A stretch of 44,293 bases of DNA from an uncultured Lysobacterales bacterium (GTDB taxonomy: Bacteria; Pseudomonadota; Gammaproteobacteria; Xanthomonadales; SZUA-36). A program made the translations under genes and the position numbers. This document shows, piece after piece, positions 1-8,836 of the stretch. Below the pieces are notes generated by a model that saw nothing but the letters and a program-made list of their open reading frames with translations, searched no databases and had not been told where the DNA came from. The first letter of the stretch is position 1. Every line of letters starts with the position of its first letter. The DNA is taken from NCBI GenBank assembly GCA_937927755.1, contig CALBDB010000100.1, forward strand, positions 1 to 44,293, written 5' to 3'.

Positions 1-2197
1 TCATTGATTTACCTGTTATTATGAAGTCAGCTGCACTGTTAGCCAACTCACTGGCGCCACTCACCGTCATGGATACATTTGCCGCAGCAAGCACCGGTGC
101 ATCATTGATACCATCACCCACCATCAACACGGTTTTGCCTGCTTCCTGCAAGGATTCCAGGAACTCCATTTTCATTTTCGGGCTCTGCTCCGCATGCCAG
201 GAATCGATACCGGTGCGATGCGCCACCGAAGCAACGGCCTGGTGCTGGTCACCCGACAGGATTATCAGGTCCAGATCCCTGGCACGCAAAGCAGATAAGG
301 CACCCGTTGTTCCTTCCCGTAAACCGTCATCCAGGTCAAAACGGGCTATCCAGCCGGCCCCGTCTGCCAGCCATACCCTGCCCAATTCGCCGCCGTATTC
401 CTGTGTCTCGATATTTGTAAATGTTTCATTACCAAGGCGGTAACGGGTATTAACCACCCTGCCCTCTACGCCATTCTCATGATTCCAGATATCACGGACA
501 TCATCACGGTTGATCTTAATATGCGAAAAAGCTTTTGCTACCGGGTGTGACGAGTCTATTTCCAAAAGCGCTGCAATATGAAGGGCACGCTTTTCGTCAT
601 ACTCATCACGATCGGGATTGAGAACAATGTTGACTATTGACGGCAAACCAGAAGTCAATGTACCTGTCTTGTCAAAAACGATGGTATCAACACTGCTAAT
701 AGCCTCAAGCGCCGCACCCCTGGTTAGCAGGATGCCCTGTTCCAGCAATGCCCTGCTTGATGAAGCGATGGCCGCAGGCGTTGCCAGTGATAACGCGCAA
801 GGGCAGGAAATGACCAGCACGGCCAGTGTCGCGGGGAATAGCATGGTGACATCCATTATCAACCACCAGACCGCAGTCAGTCCGGCGATGCTTAGTACAA
901 CGGCCACGAACCAACCAGCATAACGCTCCGACAGCCGTGCATAACGACTTCGATATGTCTGTGATTTCAATAACATACGGCCCATTACTGACACCGTTGA
1001 GTTATCCGGGTCCTCGGACACCTCCACTTCGACTGTCTGTGACTGGTTGATACTACCTGCGATCACCTTGTCACCATGCTGTTTGGCGACAGGTCTTGAT
1101 TCGCCGGTCAACAGGGCCTCGTTTGCCTCTGTTTCACCGCTAATGACCAGCCCGTCAGCCGGGAATGTCTGCCCTGCCCTCACCCGCACCGTGTCAGATT
1201 TGCGCAAATCCGATGCCGGAACCTGCTCGGATTGGCCGTCCCTGATCAGCTCCGCCCACTCCGGCAGCAAACGTGCGAGGGCCAGGCCGGTCTGTAAATT
1301 ACGGTGACGGATGACCAGCTCTGCGTACCTGCCCAGTGACAGAAAGAATATAAACATGACCACCGAGTCAAAATAAACATGGCCGCTGCCGGTCAGAAAA
1401 TTAATACAGCTCATGATAAACGCAACGGAAATGGCCAATGCAACCGGGACATCCATACCCACTTTGCGGTTGCTCAAGCTACGCCAGGCACTGGTGTAGA
1501 ACACGCTGCCTGAATAGAGCAGAACCGGCGTAGTTACAATCAGGCTTATCCACTGCAGGAAACGCTCAGAGCCTTCCGAAATCCCCATCGAGTCACCGGC
1601 GTACAAACCCACGGCGTACATCATGACCTGCATCATTCCCAGCCCGGCCACACCAAGTCGCTTGAGCGCATTGCGACGTTCTTCCTGCCTGCCCATGGCC
1701 TCTGAACCCGCCAGCGGCAAATGCGGGCGGTAGCCGACACCGGACAAGATGGCTGCAATTTTACTGAGGCGTAATTTTTCCGGTTGCCAGTTGATAAGCA
1801 CAAACCCGGTCGCTACATCCACCTGGACCTGGTCAATACCCTGGCGTGCTTCCAGTTGGCTCCTGATCAGCCATGCACAAGCCGCGCAACGGATACCTTC
1901 CACCTGCAGCAGCAATTCACGGCGCCCGTCTTTGAGTTGACTGCCCCAAAGTGATTCGCGCTCATCGAAACGTTTCCACGAATCTTCGATCCCGCTGTCC
2001 TCATCGGAGGGCTTGAGTGCAGCCTCTGTGCGGAACTGGTAATAGCGTGACTGGCCGGACTCCAGGATCAAAGTGGCAACAGCTTCACAGCCACTGCAGC
2101 AAACGGGCTGCAACTCACCATCCGCCTCGACAGTTAGCTTGCATGTTGTTGGAACGGGTTCCCCGCAATGGAAGCACAACAGGGTGTTCTCTGCCAT
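1..2197 (-). CDS. ccoI: CcoI/FixI-type copper-translocating P1B ATPase, 3' end off the window
   Basis: This inner-membrane P1B-type ATPase exports copper and is needed to assemble the Cu-containing cbb3 oxidase encoded just upstream in the same operon. About 732 codons are visible with no stop, so the C-terminus lies beyond position 1; family members run a little over 800 residues. From the N-terminus I see a Cys-rich metal-binding domain (CFHC near residue 8, then VCCSGC), an HMA domain with CAAC near residue 103, the transmembrane CPC motif (SCPCALSLATP, near residue 465), the phosphorylated Asp in DKTGTLT (near 508) and the GDGIND hinge (near 695). The extra Cys-rich N-terminal domain and the position after ccoN-ccoH favour CcoI over the general copper exporter CopA. 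The ATG is 5 nt after the ccoH stop. Confidence 0.95.
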   Translation of the reverse strand, partial: MAENTLLCFHCGEPVPTTCKLTVEADGELQPVCCSGCEAVATLILESGQSRYYQFRTEAALKPSDEDSGIEDSWKRFDERESLWGSQLKDGRRELLLQVEGIRCAACAWLIRSQLEARQGIDQVQVDVATGFVLINWQPEKLRLSKIAAILSGVGYRPHLPLAGSEAMGRQEERRNALKRLGVAGLGMMQVMMYAVGLYAGDSMGISEGSERFLQWISLIVTTPVLLYSGSVFYTSAWRSLSNRKVGMDVPVALAISVAFIMSCINFLTGSGHVYFDSVVMFIFFLSLGRYAELVIRHRNLQTGLALARLLPEWAELIRDGQSEQVPASDLRKSDTVRVRAGQTFPADGLVISGETEANEALLTGESRPVAKQHGDKVIAGSINQSQTVEVEVSEDPDNSTVSVMGRMLLKSQTYRSRYARLSERYAGWFVAVVLSIAGLTAVWWLIMDVTMLFPATLAVLVISCPCALSLATPAAIASSSRALLEQGILLTRGAALEAISSVDTIVFDKTGTLTSGLPSIVNIVLNPDRDEYDEKRALHIAALLEIDSSHPVAKAFSHIKINRDDVRDIWNHENGVEGRVVNTRYRLGNETFTNIETQEYGGELGRVWLADGAGWIARFDLDDGLREGTTGALSALRARDLDLIILSGDQHQAVASVAHRTGIDSWHAEQSPKMKMEFLESLQEAGKTVLMVGDGINDAPVLAAANVSMTVSGASELANSAADFIITGKSM

Positions 2198-2202
2198 GAT
2201 CT

Positions 2203-2448
2203 TCAGTCTGGACGGGGTCCGGATTCGTCGCCTTCTTCTGGCTCGGCTTTGAGGCCGCTGTTCAGGCGCTGGTACTCTTTATTATCAATCACCAGGTGAT
2301 CCGGATTGCTGATCGCCAGCCACAGTGTAAAAAAACCTGCAACCACCGCAGCTGCCGGTAGCGCAATGATGAACCAGGGCCAGAATTGTTTGTACCAGGG
2401 CAGATTATGACCGGGCACAGGATTGGGTTTTCTATTTAGCTGGTTCAT
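2203..2448 (-). CDS. ccoH: FixH/CcoH-like cbb3 oxidase assembly protein
   Basis: This is a short (81 aa) single-span membrane protein. One hydrophobic segment lies at about residues 23-47, and it is followed by a VIDNKEYQRLN stretch. That stretch resembles the conserved VVDDYYKEGLAIN-type region that follows the membrane helix in FixH/CcoH proteins. In other bacteria CcoH is needed for stability and assembly of the cbb3 complex. This copy is shorter than classical FixH (about 150-180 aa), so only the membrane anchor and its adjoining conserved segment seem to be kept, followed by an acidic tail. It lies between ccoG (12 nt upstream) and ccoI (5 nt downstream), the usual CcoGHI order. The assignment rests on this order together with the short motif. 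Confidence 0.8.
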   Translation of the reverse strand: MNQLNRKPNPVPGHNLPWYKQFWPWFIIALPAAAVVAGFFTLWLAISNPDHLVIDNKEYQRLNSGLKAEPEEGDESGPRPD

Positions 2449-2460
2449 CAGGTTCCGGAA

Positions 2461-3837
2461 TTATTCAAATGGCAATAGGAAACGGGTGCTCACAATACGC
2501 TCGATCACCGGCTCTTCCACGGTCGAGAACCGCACATCAACCTTCAGTGAACCCCGGCCGGCACTTGCCGGCGCCTGCATACGCATAATGAAGTTACCGA
2601 CCTCTTCCGGCTCAAGAACAGGCTCCGGGGATACAAACAAGACAATGTCTTCATTGTTCAGCACTTCGATATTGTATCGATGGGTCTTGAAATCCATGTT
2701 GATCAACTTGAGCGTGTAGACGTTCTCTACCCGGTTGTCCGGTAGTTCACGATACAGGGCATTACGGTCACGCAACACATCGGCGCGCAGCAATACACGG
2801 TTATTCACCGACCACAGCACACCGGCTACCAGGGTCAGCAACAGGACCAGGTAAACAAAAATACGCGGACGGAATACGTGGGACTCCGCCCCGCCAAGCT
2901 TGTGCTCGGTGGTGTAGCTGATCAGCCCCCGGTCATAGTCCATCTTGTCCATGACCTGGTCACAGACATCAATACAGGCTGCGCAGGCGATACATTCGAT
3001 TTGCAGGCCCTCGCGTATGTCGATACCCGTCGGGCACACCTGTACACAAAGCGTACAAGCAATACAATCACCCAGCCCTTTCTCAGACGGGCTATCGCTT
3101 TTGCCCCTGCCGCCCCTCGGCTCACCGCGTTTTTCGTCGTAAGCAATAACAAGGGTATCCTTGTCAAACATCGCACTCTGGAAGCGCGCGTAAGGACACA
3201 TGTATTTGCATACCTGCTCACGCAGGATACCGGCGTTACCGTAGGTGGCAAAGCTGTAAAACAGCAGCCAGAAGGTCTCCCAGGAACCCAGTTGCAGGGT
3301 AAATACGGAATGGCCCAATTCACGGATCGGTGTGAAGAAACCCACGAAGGTAAAGCCGGTCCAGAGTGCAAAACTGACCCACAAAACCTGCTTGGCGGTT
3401 TTCCGAAAGATCTTGTTGCCATTCCAGGGCGATGCATCCAGCTTCATACGCTTGTTGCGGTCGCCTTCAACCCAGCGCTCCATCCACAGAAATACTTCCG
3501 TCCAGACAGTCTGCGGACAGGCATAACCGCACCACAGGCGACCGGCGACCGCTGTCACAAAAAACAGTGACAAACCGGCGATGATTAACATCAGGGCCAG
3601 GAAAATAAAATCCTGGGGCCAGAACGTCAGGCCAAATATGTAGAACTTACGGGCCGGCAGGTCGAACAGGACCGACTGGTGTCCATTGAAATTCATCCAC
3701 GGGAGTATGTAATACAAACCCAGCAGAACGATGACAGCGAGCTTGCGCAAACGCGCGAATTTTCCCTGCACATCCCTTGGGTAGACTTTTGGGTCTTTGC
3801 GGTACAGCGTATCAACTGCACCTTTATTTTGGCTCAT
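2461..3837 (-). CDS. ccoG: Cytochrome c oxidase accessory protein CcoG (RdxA/FixG family)
   Basis: CcoG is a polytopic membrane ferredoxin-like protein of 458 aa. It is thought to act as a cupric reductase during delivery of copper to the cbb3 oxidase. Two [4Fe-4S] motifs are clear: Cys258, 261, 264 and 268 followed by Pro, and Cys282, 285, 288 and 292. There is also the conserved CGYACPQ motif at about 103-109 and CKYMCPYARFQ near 210. Membrane spans occur in the first 210 residues and near 325-345, and the C-terminal part looks like an Ig-like periplasmic domain. The start codon overlaps the preceding 119-aa gene by 4 nt (ATGA), which suggests translational coupling. ccoH follows after 12 nt. 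Confidence 0.96.
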   Translation of the reverse strand: MSQNKGAVDTLYRKDPKVYPRDVQGKFARLRKLAVIVLLGLYYILPWMNFNGHQSVLFDLPARKFYIFGLTFWPQDFIFLALMLIIAGLSLFFVTAVAGRLWCGYACPQTVWTEVFLWMERWVEGDRNKRMKLDASPWNGNKIFRKTAKQVLWVSFALWTGFTFVGFFTPIRELGHSVFTLQLGSWETFWLLFYSFATYGNAGILREQVCKYMCPYARFQSAMFDKDTLVIAYDEKRGEPRGGRGKSDSPSEKGLGDCIACTLCVQVCPTGIDIREGLQIECIACAACIDVCDQVMDKMDYDRGLISYTTEHKLGGAESHVFRPRIFVYLVLLLTLVAGVLWSVNNRVLLRADVLRDRNALYRELPDNRVENVYTLKLINMDFKTHRYNIEVLNNEDIVLFVSPEPVLEPEEVGNFIMRMQAPASAGRGSLKVDVRFSTVEEPVIERIVSTRFLLPFE

Positions 3838-4193
3838 TGCCAGTTCTCACCATCAAGATCAGGGTTGGAACGCGAAGGATCTTTAATCTTGGGTATCGAG
3901 CGCCTGCCTTCACCTTTCGAATGCCCGCGGTCGGGGCCGGTACGTATCATGAACATCGTCAATGCGGATGCCAGCAGGCAAATAAAGTAAAGAAACGCAA
4001 ACGCCAGTCCATAGGCTAAACGGACACCAATATCGTATTCATCTGCCCATGAACTGACCATATCCAGAGGGTTTACCAGGCCGAACAAAACAAAAGCCCC
4101 GGCTGCCGCCGATAGAAATGCGATCCATAAAACGACAGCCCAATCGCGCTGCCGCATACTCCACCGCCGGTTAACCGGGTGCTCGGTTGTCAT
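3834..4193 (-). CDS. Uncharacterised 2-TM membrane protein between ccoP and ccoG
   Basis: I do not recognise this 119-aa protein as a named family. It has a short basic N-terminus with Trp residues, two hydrophobic segments at about residues 19-43 and 58-84, and a hydrophilic, highly charged C-terminal tail of about 35 residues (KGEGRRSIPKIKDPSRS). Its ATG directly follows the ccoP stop codon and its stop overlaps the ccoG start (ATGA), so it is translated as part of the cbb3 oxidase and assembly operon. No cysteines or histidines are placed as an obvious metal site. A role in cbb3 biogenesis or stability is inferred from position only. Confidence 0.85.
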   Translation of the reverse strand: MTTEHPVNRRWSMRQRDWAVVLWIAFLSAAAGAFVLFGLVNPLDMVSSWADEYDIGVRLAYGLAFAFLYFICLLASALTMFMIRTGPDRGHSKGEGRRSIPKIKDPSRSNPDLDGENWQ

Positions 4194-5087
4194 CTACTTT
4201 GACAGGCTCAGGACATAGGCCGCGAGCAGGCGGCGCCGGTCTTCACTCAACAAGTCTTTGTATGCGGGCATATTGCCATTACGTCCCTGGATCAGCGTGG
4301 TTCTGATGGCTTCCGGTTCGCCGCCGTACAACCAGATATCGTCATTGAGCCGTGGTGCGCCAAGCGCCTGGTTACCGCTACCGTCAGGCATATGACAGGC
4401 TACGCAGAACATGTCAAAAGTCTGCTTTCCATTCGCCGCCATGGCCGCATCTGCTTTCTGACCTGACAGGCTCTGCACATAAACGACCAGGTCGCTGATG
4501 GCATTGTCATCCAGGTGACCCACCAGTACAGGCATGGCGCCCTGACGACCATCGGTAATGCTCTGCATTACGGTGTCAAAACTGTCACCGTACAGCCAGT
4601 CATCGTCCCTGAGGTTCGGGAAACCACGTGCACCGCGGGCATCCGAGCCGTGACACATCGAGCAATTGTTCGCAAACAACCTTTGACCGGTCGCGTTGGC
4701 CTCGGCGTCGGCCATCAATGTCTCGTTATCCATCTCGCGATAACGCGAAAAAATGGCTTCCTCGACCTCCGCAGCGGCGTTCATTTCCGCTTCGTATTGC
4801 CCTTCCTGGGACCAGCCCAGGTAGCCGCCAATATTGCCAAGCCCGCCAAACAGGAACATGTAGACAAAGGCGAAAATTATCGTGATATAAAACAACTGCA
4901 ACCACCAACGGGGCAAGGGATTATTCAGTTCAACCAGATCCTCATCCCATACGTGGCCGGTTGATCCGGTCTCATTGTCTTTGTCACGGTTGGAAATTCC
5001 CTTGGTCCACCGCAGTAACCAGAGGCTCGCGAGGATGGTAAAAACGGTAATGATTACAACATACCAATGCCAGAAACTACTTAACAT
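4194..5087 (-). CDS. ccoP: cbb3 cytochrome c oxidase subunit III, diheme cytochrome c
   Basis: CcoP carries electrons to the CcoN/CcoO core of the cbb3 oxidase on the periplasmic side. The protein has two membrane segments (about residues 5-26 and 61-83). They are followed by two cytochrome c domains with heme motifs CSMCH (142-146) and CVACH (228-232) and candidate distal ligands Met185 (GAMPV) and Met273 (GNMPA). I start at the ATG at 5087 (297 aa) because AAAGGG lies 8 nt upstream. An in-frame GTG three codons earlier lies too close to that site. The start overlaps ccoQ by 11 nt, and the next gene begins immediately after the stop. Confidence 0.96.
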   Translation of the reverse strand: MLSSFWHWYVVIITVFTILASLWLLRWTKGISNRDKDNETGSTGHVWDEDLVELNNPLPRWWLQLFYITIIFAFVYMFLFGGLGNIGGYLGWSQEGQYEAEMNAAAEVEEAIFSRYREMDNETLMADAEANATGQRLFANNCSMCHGSDARGARGFPNLRDDDWLYGDSFDTVMQSITDGRQGAMPVLVGHLDDNAISDLVVYVQSLSGQKADAAMAANGKQTFDMFCVACHMPDGSGNQALGAPRLNDDIWLYGGEPEAIRTTLIQGRNGNMPAYKDLLSEDRRRLLAAYVLSLSK

Positions 5088-5289
5088 GATCTTCACCCTT
5101 TCCCGTTAACCGGGCCTCGTCGTTTGAGCCGTCAAACCCAGGAACCTGGCCAAAGTCTTCTTCCAGTGGCAACATGCTTGCTTCGCGGAAGGCCGGTTTA
5201 CGTTTCCGGCTCCACGCCCAAATCCATAAACCTGCAAAAGAGACCATCAGGATAATTAAAATCGCACCTCGGAGCAGATTGATATCCAT
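5077..5289 (-). CDS. ccoQ: CcoQ/FixQ small subunit of cbb3 oxidase
   Basis: This 70-aa single-span protein has a hydrophobic helix at about residues 6-25, then a basic SRKRK stretch and an acidic hydrophilic tail. That is the usual architecture of CcoQ, which stabilises the cbb3 complex and the CcoP interaction. The start chosen is the ATG at 5289, one nucleotide after the ccoO stop, with AAGGAG 11 nt upstream. A longer reading frame starting at 5310 would overlap ccoO by 20 nt. CcoQ sequences diverge strongly, so the call relies on size, topology and the ccoN-O-Q-P order. Confidence 0.9.
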   Translation of the reverse strand: MDINLLRGAILIILMVSFAGLWIWAWSRKRKPAFREASMLPLEEDFGQVPGFDGSNDEARLTGKGEDHVK

Positions 5290-5290
5290 G

Positions 5291-5902
5291 TCAGCGTCCA
5301 CTCCTTGCAAGGCCCAGACCCTGCAGATAGGCGATTACAGCATCCATTTCTGTCTTGCCTTCCACCGCCGCAGGAGCGGCCGCGATGTCCTCGTCGGAGT
5401 ACGGATCTCCCAGTGTTTGCAGAGCCCGAAGTTTCTTTTGCACCAGCTGGCCGTCAACGGGGTTGTCCGCCAGCCAGCCGTAGCCCGGCATATTGGATTC
5501 GGGCACAACATCGCGCGGGTTGTTCAGGTGTATGTAATGCCATTCATCGCTGTAGCGTCCGCCAACCCTTGCCAGGTCAGGACCTGTTCGCTTGGAACCC
5601 CACTGGAAAGGCCGGTCATAAACGGATTCACCGGCTACGGAATACGGCCCGTAGCGTTCGGTTTCGCTGCGGAACGGCCTGATCATCTGTGAGTGGCAGT
5701 TGTAGCAACCTTCCCTCACGTATACGTCACGGCCCGCCAGTTGCAGCGCCGGATACGGCTTCACACCTTCCGTCGGAGTCCGTACCTGGTCGAGGAATAT
5801 CAGCGGCAGGATTTCAACCAGCCCACCGAGGCTGACAGCAATGATGATGAAGACTGCCATCAGGCTGATATTTGTTTCTAACTTTTTGTGTCCTTTGCTC
5901 AT
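5291..5902 (-). CDS. ccoO: cbb3 cytochrome c oxidase subunit II, monoheme cytochrome c
   Basis: CcoO is the membrane-anchored monoheme cytochrome c that passes electrons from CcoP to CcoN. The 203-aa product has one N-terminal membrane helix (about 12-36) and a heme-binding CYNCH motif at 66-70 in the typical context [16 protein letters not shown] choose the ATG at 5902 over an upstream start because it forms an ATGA overlap with the ccoN stop and has GGGGAG 7 nt upstream. ccoQ starts just after the stop. Confidence 0.97.
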   Translation of the reverse strand: MSKGHKKLETNISLMAVFIIIAVSLGGLVEILPLIFLDQVRTPTEGVKPYPALQLAGRDVYVREGCYNCHSQMIRPFRSETERYGPYSVAGESVYDRPFQWGSKRTGPDLARVGGRYSDEWHYIHLNNPRDVVPESNMPGYGWLADNPVDGQLVQKKLRALQTLGDPYSDEDIAAAPAAVEGKTEMDAVIAYLQGLGLARSGR

Positions 5903-7320
5903 GCGTGCTCTCCCCAATCTGCAGGTTCGGAGGCTTTGATTGGCGTCATCTCCTTACTGCCAAGCGTCTTCCAGGTATTCCAGGCAAAGAAGAACATACC
6001 GCTGAGGAACAACAGGCCGCCCAGCATCCTGACAAGATAATAAGGATTGGTAGCCACCAGGCTTTCGATAAAGGTGTAAGTCAGCGTGCCGTCTTCATTG
6101 AATGCGCGCCACATCAGGCCCTGCATCACGCCGGCGATCCACATGGAAGTGATATACATCACGACACCGATGGTGGATGTCCAGAAATGGATATCGATGG
6201 CCTTGATGCTGTACATCTTCTTCTCGCCGATCAGGCGCGGTATCAGGCAATAAAGCGAGCCGATGGTCATCATGGCAACCCAGCCGAGGGCGCCCGAATG
6301 CACATGGCCGACGGTCCAGTCGGTGTAGTGACTCAGGGCGTTGACCGTTTTGATTGACATCATCGGTCCTTCAAACGTGGACATGCCATAGAAGCTCAGG
6401 GCGACGATCATGAACTTCAGTACCGGATCGGTGCGCAGCTTATGCCAGGCGCCCGACAGGGTCATGATGCCGTTGATCATGCCACCCCAACTCGGCGCCA
6501 ACAGGATAAGCGAGAACACCATGCCCAGTGATTGCAGCCAGTTTGGCAGCGCCGTGTAGTGAAGGTGATGCGGGCCGGCCCACATGTAGATGGCGATCAG
6601 TGCCCAGAAGTGAACGATCGAAAGCCGGTATGAATAGACCGGGCCTTCTGCCTGCTTCGGTACAAAGTAGTACATCATTCCCAGGAAGCCGGCGGTCAGG
6701 AAAAAGCCCACGGCATTGTGCCCGTACCACCATTGCACCATGGCATCGACAGCACCTGTATATATCGGATAGGACTTGCCGAACTCAACTGGAAGGGACA
6801 GGTTATTGACGATATGCAACAGGGCGATGGTCAGGATGAATGCCCCGTAAAACCAATTGGCCACGTAAATATGACTGACCCGGCGTTTGGCTACCGTTCC
6901 GAAGAACAGGATCGCATATGCTACCCAGACAATGGTGATCAGGATATCAATCGGCCATTCGAGCTCCGCGTACTCCTTACCCTGGGTAAGCCCCAGTGGT
7001 AACGAAACGGCCGCGGCTACGATGATGAGCTGCCACCCCCAGAACACGAAACTGGCCAGCTTGTCTGATATCAGGCGCACGTGGCAGGTTCTTTGCACCA
7101 CGTACAGGGACGTACCGATCAGGCCACTGCCGCCAAAGGCGAAAATAACCGCGTTGGTATGCAACGGTCGCAAGCGGCCATAAGTCAGCCAGGGTATGTC
7201 GAAATTCAATTGCGGCATCCATAATTGCGCAGCAATAATGACGCCCACAAGCATCCCAACAATGCCCCAGAGAACGGTCACTACGACGAACTGTCTAACA
7301 ACTTTGTCGTTGTATGTCAT
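5899..7320 (-). CDS. ccoN: cbb3 cytochrome c oxidase catalytic subunit I
   Basis: CcoN is the heme-copper catalytic core that reduces oxygen to water and pumps protons. It has 473 aa and 12 predicted membrane helices. The expected metal ligands are visible: His54 for the low-spin heme b, His201 ([11 protein letters not shown]), His251 and His252 (AGPHHLHY) for CuB, and His339/His341 ([11 protein letters not shown]) for the hemes. The length fits the family. The gene begins only 37 nt after the stop of ygfX on the same strand. I saw no convincing FNR-type palindrome in that gap, so the cco genes may be read through from the sdh genes or from a promoter inside ygfX. Confidence 0.98.
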   Translation of the reverse strand: MTYNDKVVRQFVVVTVLWGIVGMLVGVIIAAQLWMPQLNFDIPWLTYGRLRPLHTNAVIFAFGGSGLIGTSLYVVQRTCHVRLISDKLASFVFWGWQLIIVAAAVSLPLGLTQGKEYAELEWPIDILITIVWVAYAILFFGTVAKRRVSHIYVANWFYGAFILTIALLHIVNNLSLPVEFGKSYPIYTGAVDAMVQWWYGHNAVGFFLTAGFLGMMYYFVPKQAEGPVYSYRLSIVHFWALIAIYMWAGPHHLHYTALPNWLQSLGMVFSLILLAPSWGGMINGIMTLSGAWHKLRTDPVLKFMIVALSFYGMSTFEGPMMSIKTVNALSHYTDWTVGHVHSGALGWVAMMTIGSLYCLIPRLIGEKKMYSIKAIDIHFWTSTIGVVMYITSMWIAGVMQGLMWRAFNEDGTLTYTFIESLVATNPYYLVRMLGGLLFLSGMFFFAWNTWKTLGSKEMTPIKASEPADWGEHA

Positions 7321-7357
7321 GATTGAGTTCTTCCCTCACTTTTAAAAACAAAGCGAC

Positions 7358-7786
7358 TCAGCTGAACAAATCTTGCCGAAGCCACATATTCAGACGTCGA
7401 AAATCGCCTGCTCCCTTTTGCTGAGCAGCCAAAATCAAGAGGTTACGGCTTACGCCATCGGTACTGATTCGCAAAACTGCAAGCCGGTGCGTGGACCATT
7501 GCTGACCGACCAGAACCCCCCCAATCGTATCTCTGCGATTGGATTGTAACCTCACCTTTCCATCAGGAAAAATGACCGATGTCAATTTTCCGGCTTGAAC
7601 TTTACAAATTTTTAATATAAGAATGCCCCACGCTGCTACAAGCAACAGGCTCGTCAATAAAATTAACAGGATCGGTCGGGGACTTAGTGCTGCCGCCAAA
7701 AGCGCCAGCAGTGAAATCATGGCCAGCGGACCCACAAAACTTCCTGTTGTAGCAACGGTCAGATTTAAAGGTCTGTTATGCAACAT
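7358..7786 (-). CDS. ygfX: YgfX (CptA) family membrane protein, partner of SdhE
   Basis: This 142-aa protein has two closely spaced hydrophobic segments near the N-terminus (about residues 15-34 and 38-58), followed by a soluble domain containing GKVRLQ, VGQQW and RRLNMWLR-like stretches. This is the YgfX layout. In E. coli YgfX (CptA) was proposed to be a toxin acting on cytoskeletal proteins, with SdhE (CptB) as the cognate partner; later work places SdhE primarily in flavinylation. The start overlaps the sdhE reading frame by 11 nt, the conserved coupled arrangement. Sequence conservation in this family is low, so genomic position carries much of the assignment. Confidence 0.88.
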   Translation of the reverse strand: MLHNRPLNLTVATTGSFVGPLAMISLLALLAAALSPRPILLILLTSLLLVAAWGILILKICKVQAGKLTSVIFPDGKVRLQSNRRDTIGGVLVGQQWSTHRLAVLRISTDGVSRNLLILAAQQKGAGDFRRLNMWLRQDLFS

Positions 7787-8024
7787 TGCTTATCGTGTTT
7801 ATCAGTCTCAGCAAGGCCGGGTCGGTGGGTAAATTTCTACCTGATACCCAGTCGAATAATACATCATCTTCCTGCTCAAGAAACGTTTCCATCTCCGGCC
7901 AGTCACCATTTTCCAAAGCCCTGGCGTGCCGGGCGAAAAAAGCTTCCAGCAGTACGTCCAGTTCCTTCATTCCACGCCGGCTTTTCCAGCGCAGTTTCTT
8001 CACCCTGTCCTGCCCGCCTTGCAT
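7776..8024 (-). CDS. sdhE: SdhE, FAD assembly factor for succinate dehydrogenase
   Basis: SdhE promotes covalent attachment of FAD to SdhA. The 82-aa product carries the family hallmark RGMKELD at residues 17-23, including the RGxxE signature, and the WPEMETFLEQEDDVLFDWV segment typical of the five-helix fold. The ATG is 14 nt downstream of the sdhB stop, which places sdhE directly behind its client complex. Its last codons overlap ygfX. Confidence 0.95.
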   Translation of the reverse strand: MQGGQDRVKKLRWKSRRGMKELDVLLEAFFARHARALENGDWPEMETFLEQEDDVLFDWVSGRNLPTDPALLRLINTISNVA

Positions 8025-8038
8025 GACACCCGTCGCGT

Positions 8039-8824
8039 TTAAGCGCCGTGTCTTTCCAGCAGCATCTTCTTGGTCTCGGCAATCGCCTTTGCCGGGTTCA
8101 GACCTTTCGGACAGGTTGAGGTGCAGTTCATGATGGTGTGGCAGCGATACAGGCGGAAAGGATCATCCAGTTCGTCGAGACGGTGACCAGTGTCCTCGTC
8201 GCGGCTATCCACCAGCCAGCGGTAGGCCTGCAACAGGATAGCCGGACCAAGATAACGGTCACCGTTCCACCAGTAACTCGGGCACGATGTCGAACAGCAC
8301 GCACATAATATGCACTCGTACAGACCATCCAGCTTTTCGCGATCTTGCTGCGACTGCAAGCGCTCCTGGTCAGGCAGTGCGACACTTTGGGTCCGGATCC
8401 ATGGCTTGATACTGGCGTACTGTGCGTAAAAATGCGTCATATCCGGCACCAGGTCCTTGACCACCTGCAGGTGCGGCAACGGGTTTACTTTGACATCGCC
8501 CTTGATGTCGTTAATCGATTTTGTGCAAGCCAGTGTATTTGTGCCGTCGATATTCATCGCGCAGGAACCGCAAATACCCTCACGGCATGAACGGCGGAAT
8601 GTCAGTGACGGATCGATTTCGTTTTTTATCTTTAAAATGGCATCCAGAACCATTGGGCCGCAATCGTCCAGGTCGATCTCGTAACTGTCAATGCGCGGAT
8701 TGTCGCCCTTGTCCGGGTCCCATCTGTACACGTGAAAGGTCTTTGTATTGGATGCGGTCCCGGGCGCTTTAAACTCCTGGCCTTTGAGCGGGCGGGATTC
8801 AGCAGGCAATCTTAATTCGAGCAT
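8039..8824 (-). CDS. sdhB: Succinate dehydrogenase iron-sulfur subunit
   Basis: SdhB links the flavoprotein SdhA to the membrane anchors of complex II. The 261-aa protein has an N-terminal [2Fe-2S] domain with [13 protein letters not shown] and a later Cys in LACTKS. Its C-terminal domain carries [12 protein letters not shown] and [17 protein letters not shown] for the [4Fe-4S] and [3Fe-4S] clusters. The start has AGGA 7 nt upstream. The N-terminus is about 20 residues longer than E. coli SdhB. It lies 12 nt after sdhA, and sdhE follows after 14 nt. Confidence 0.98.
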   Translation of the reverse strand: MLELRLPAESRPLKGQEFKAPGTASNTKTFHVYRWDPDKGDNPRIDSYEIDLDDCGPMVLDAILKIKNEIDPSLTFRRSCREGICGSCAMNIDGTNTLACTKSINDIKGDVKVNPLPHLQVVKDLVPDMTHFYAQYASIKPWIRTQSVALPDQERLQSQQDREKLDGLYECILCACCSTSCPSYWWNGDRYLGPAILLQAYRWLVDSRDEDTGHRLDELDDPFRLYRCHTIMNCTSTCPKGLNPAKAIAETKKMLLERHGA

Positions 8825-8836
8825 GGATTTTTCCTG

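Noticed and set aside
2878-3570. 230-codon open frame on the plus strand opposite ccoG
   Set aside because: It lies wholly antisense to a gene with full Fe-S motifs and has no family-like features. It arises from codon bias on the other strand.
7321-7400. FNR/ANR box upstream of ccoN
   Set aside because: I looked for TTGAT-N4-ATCAA and found only single half-like elements.
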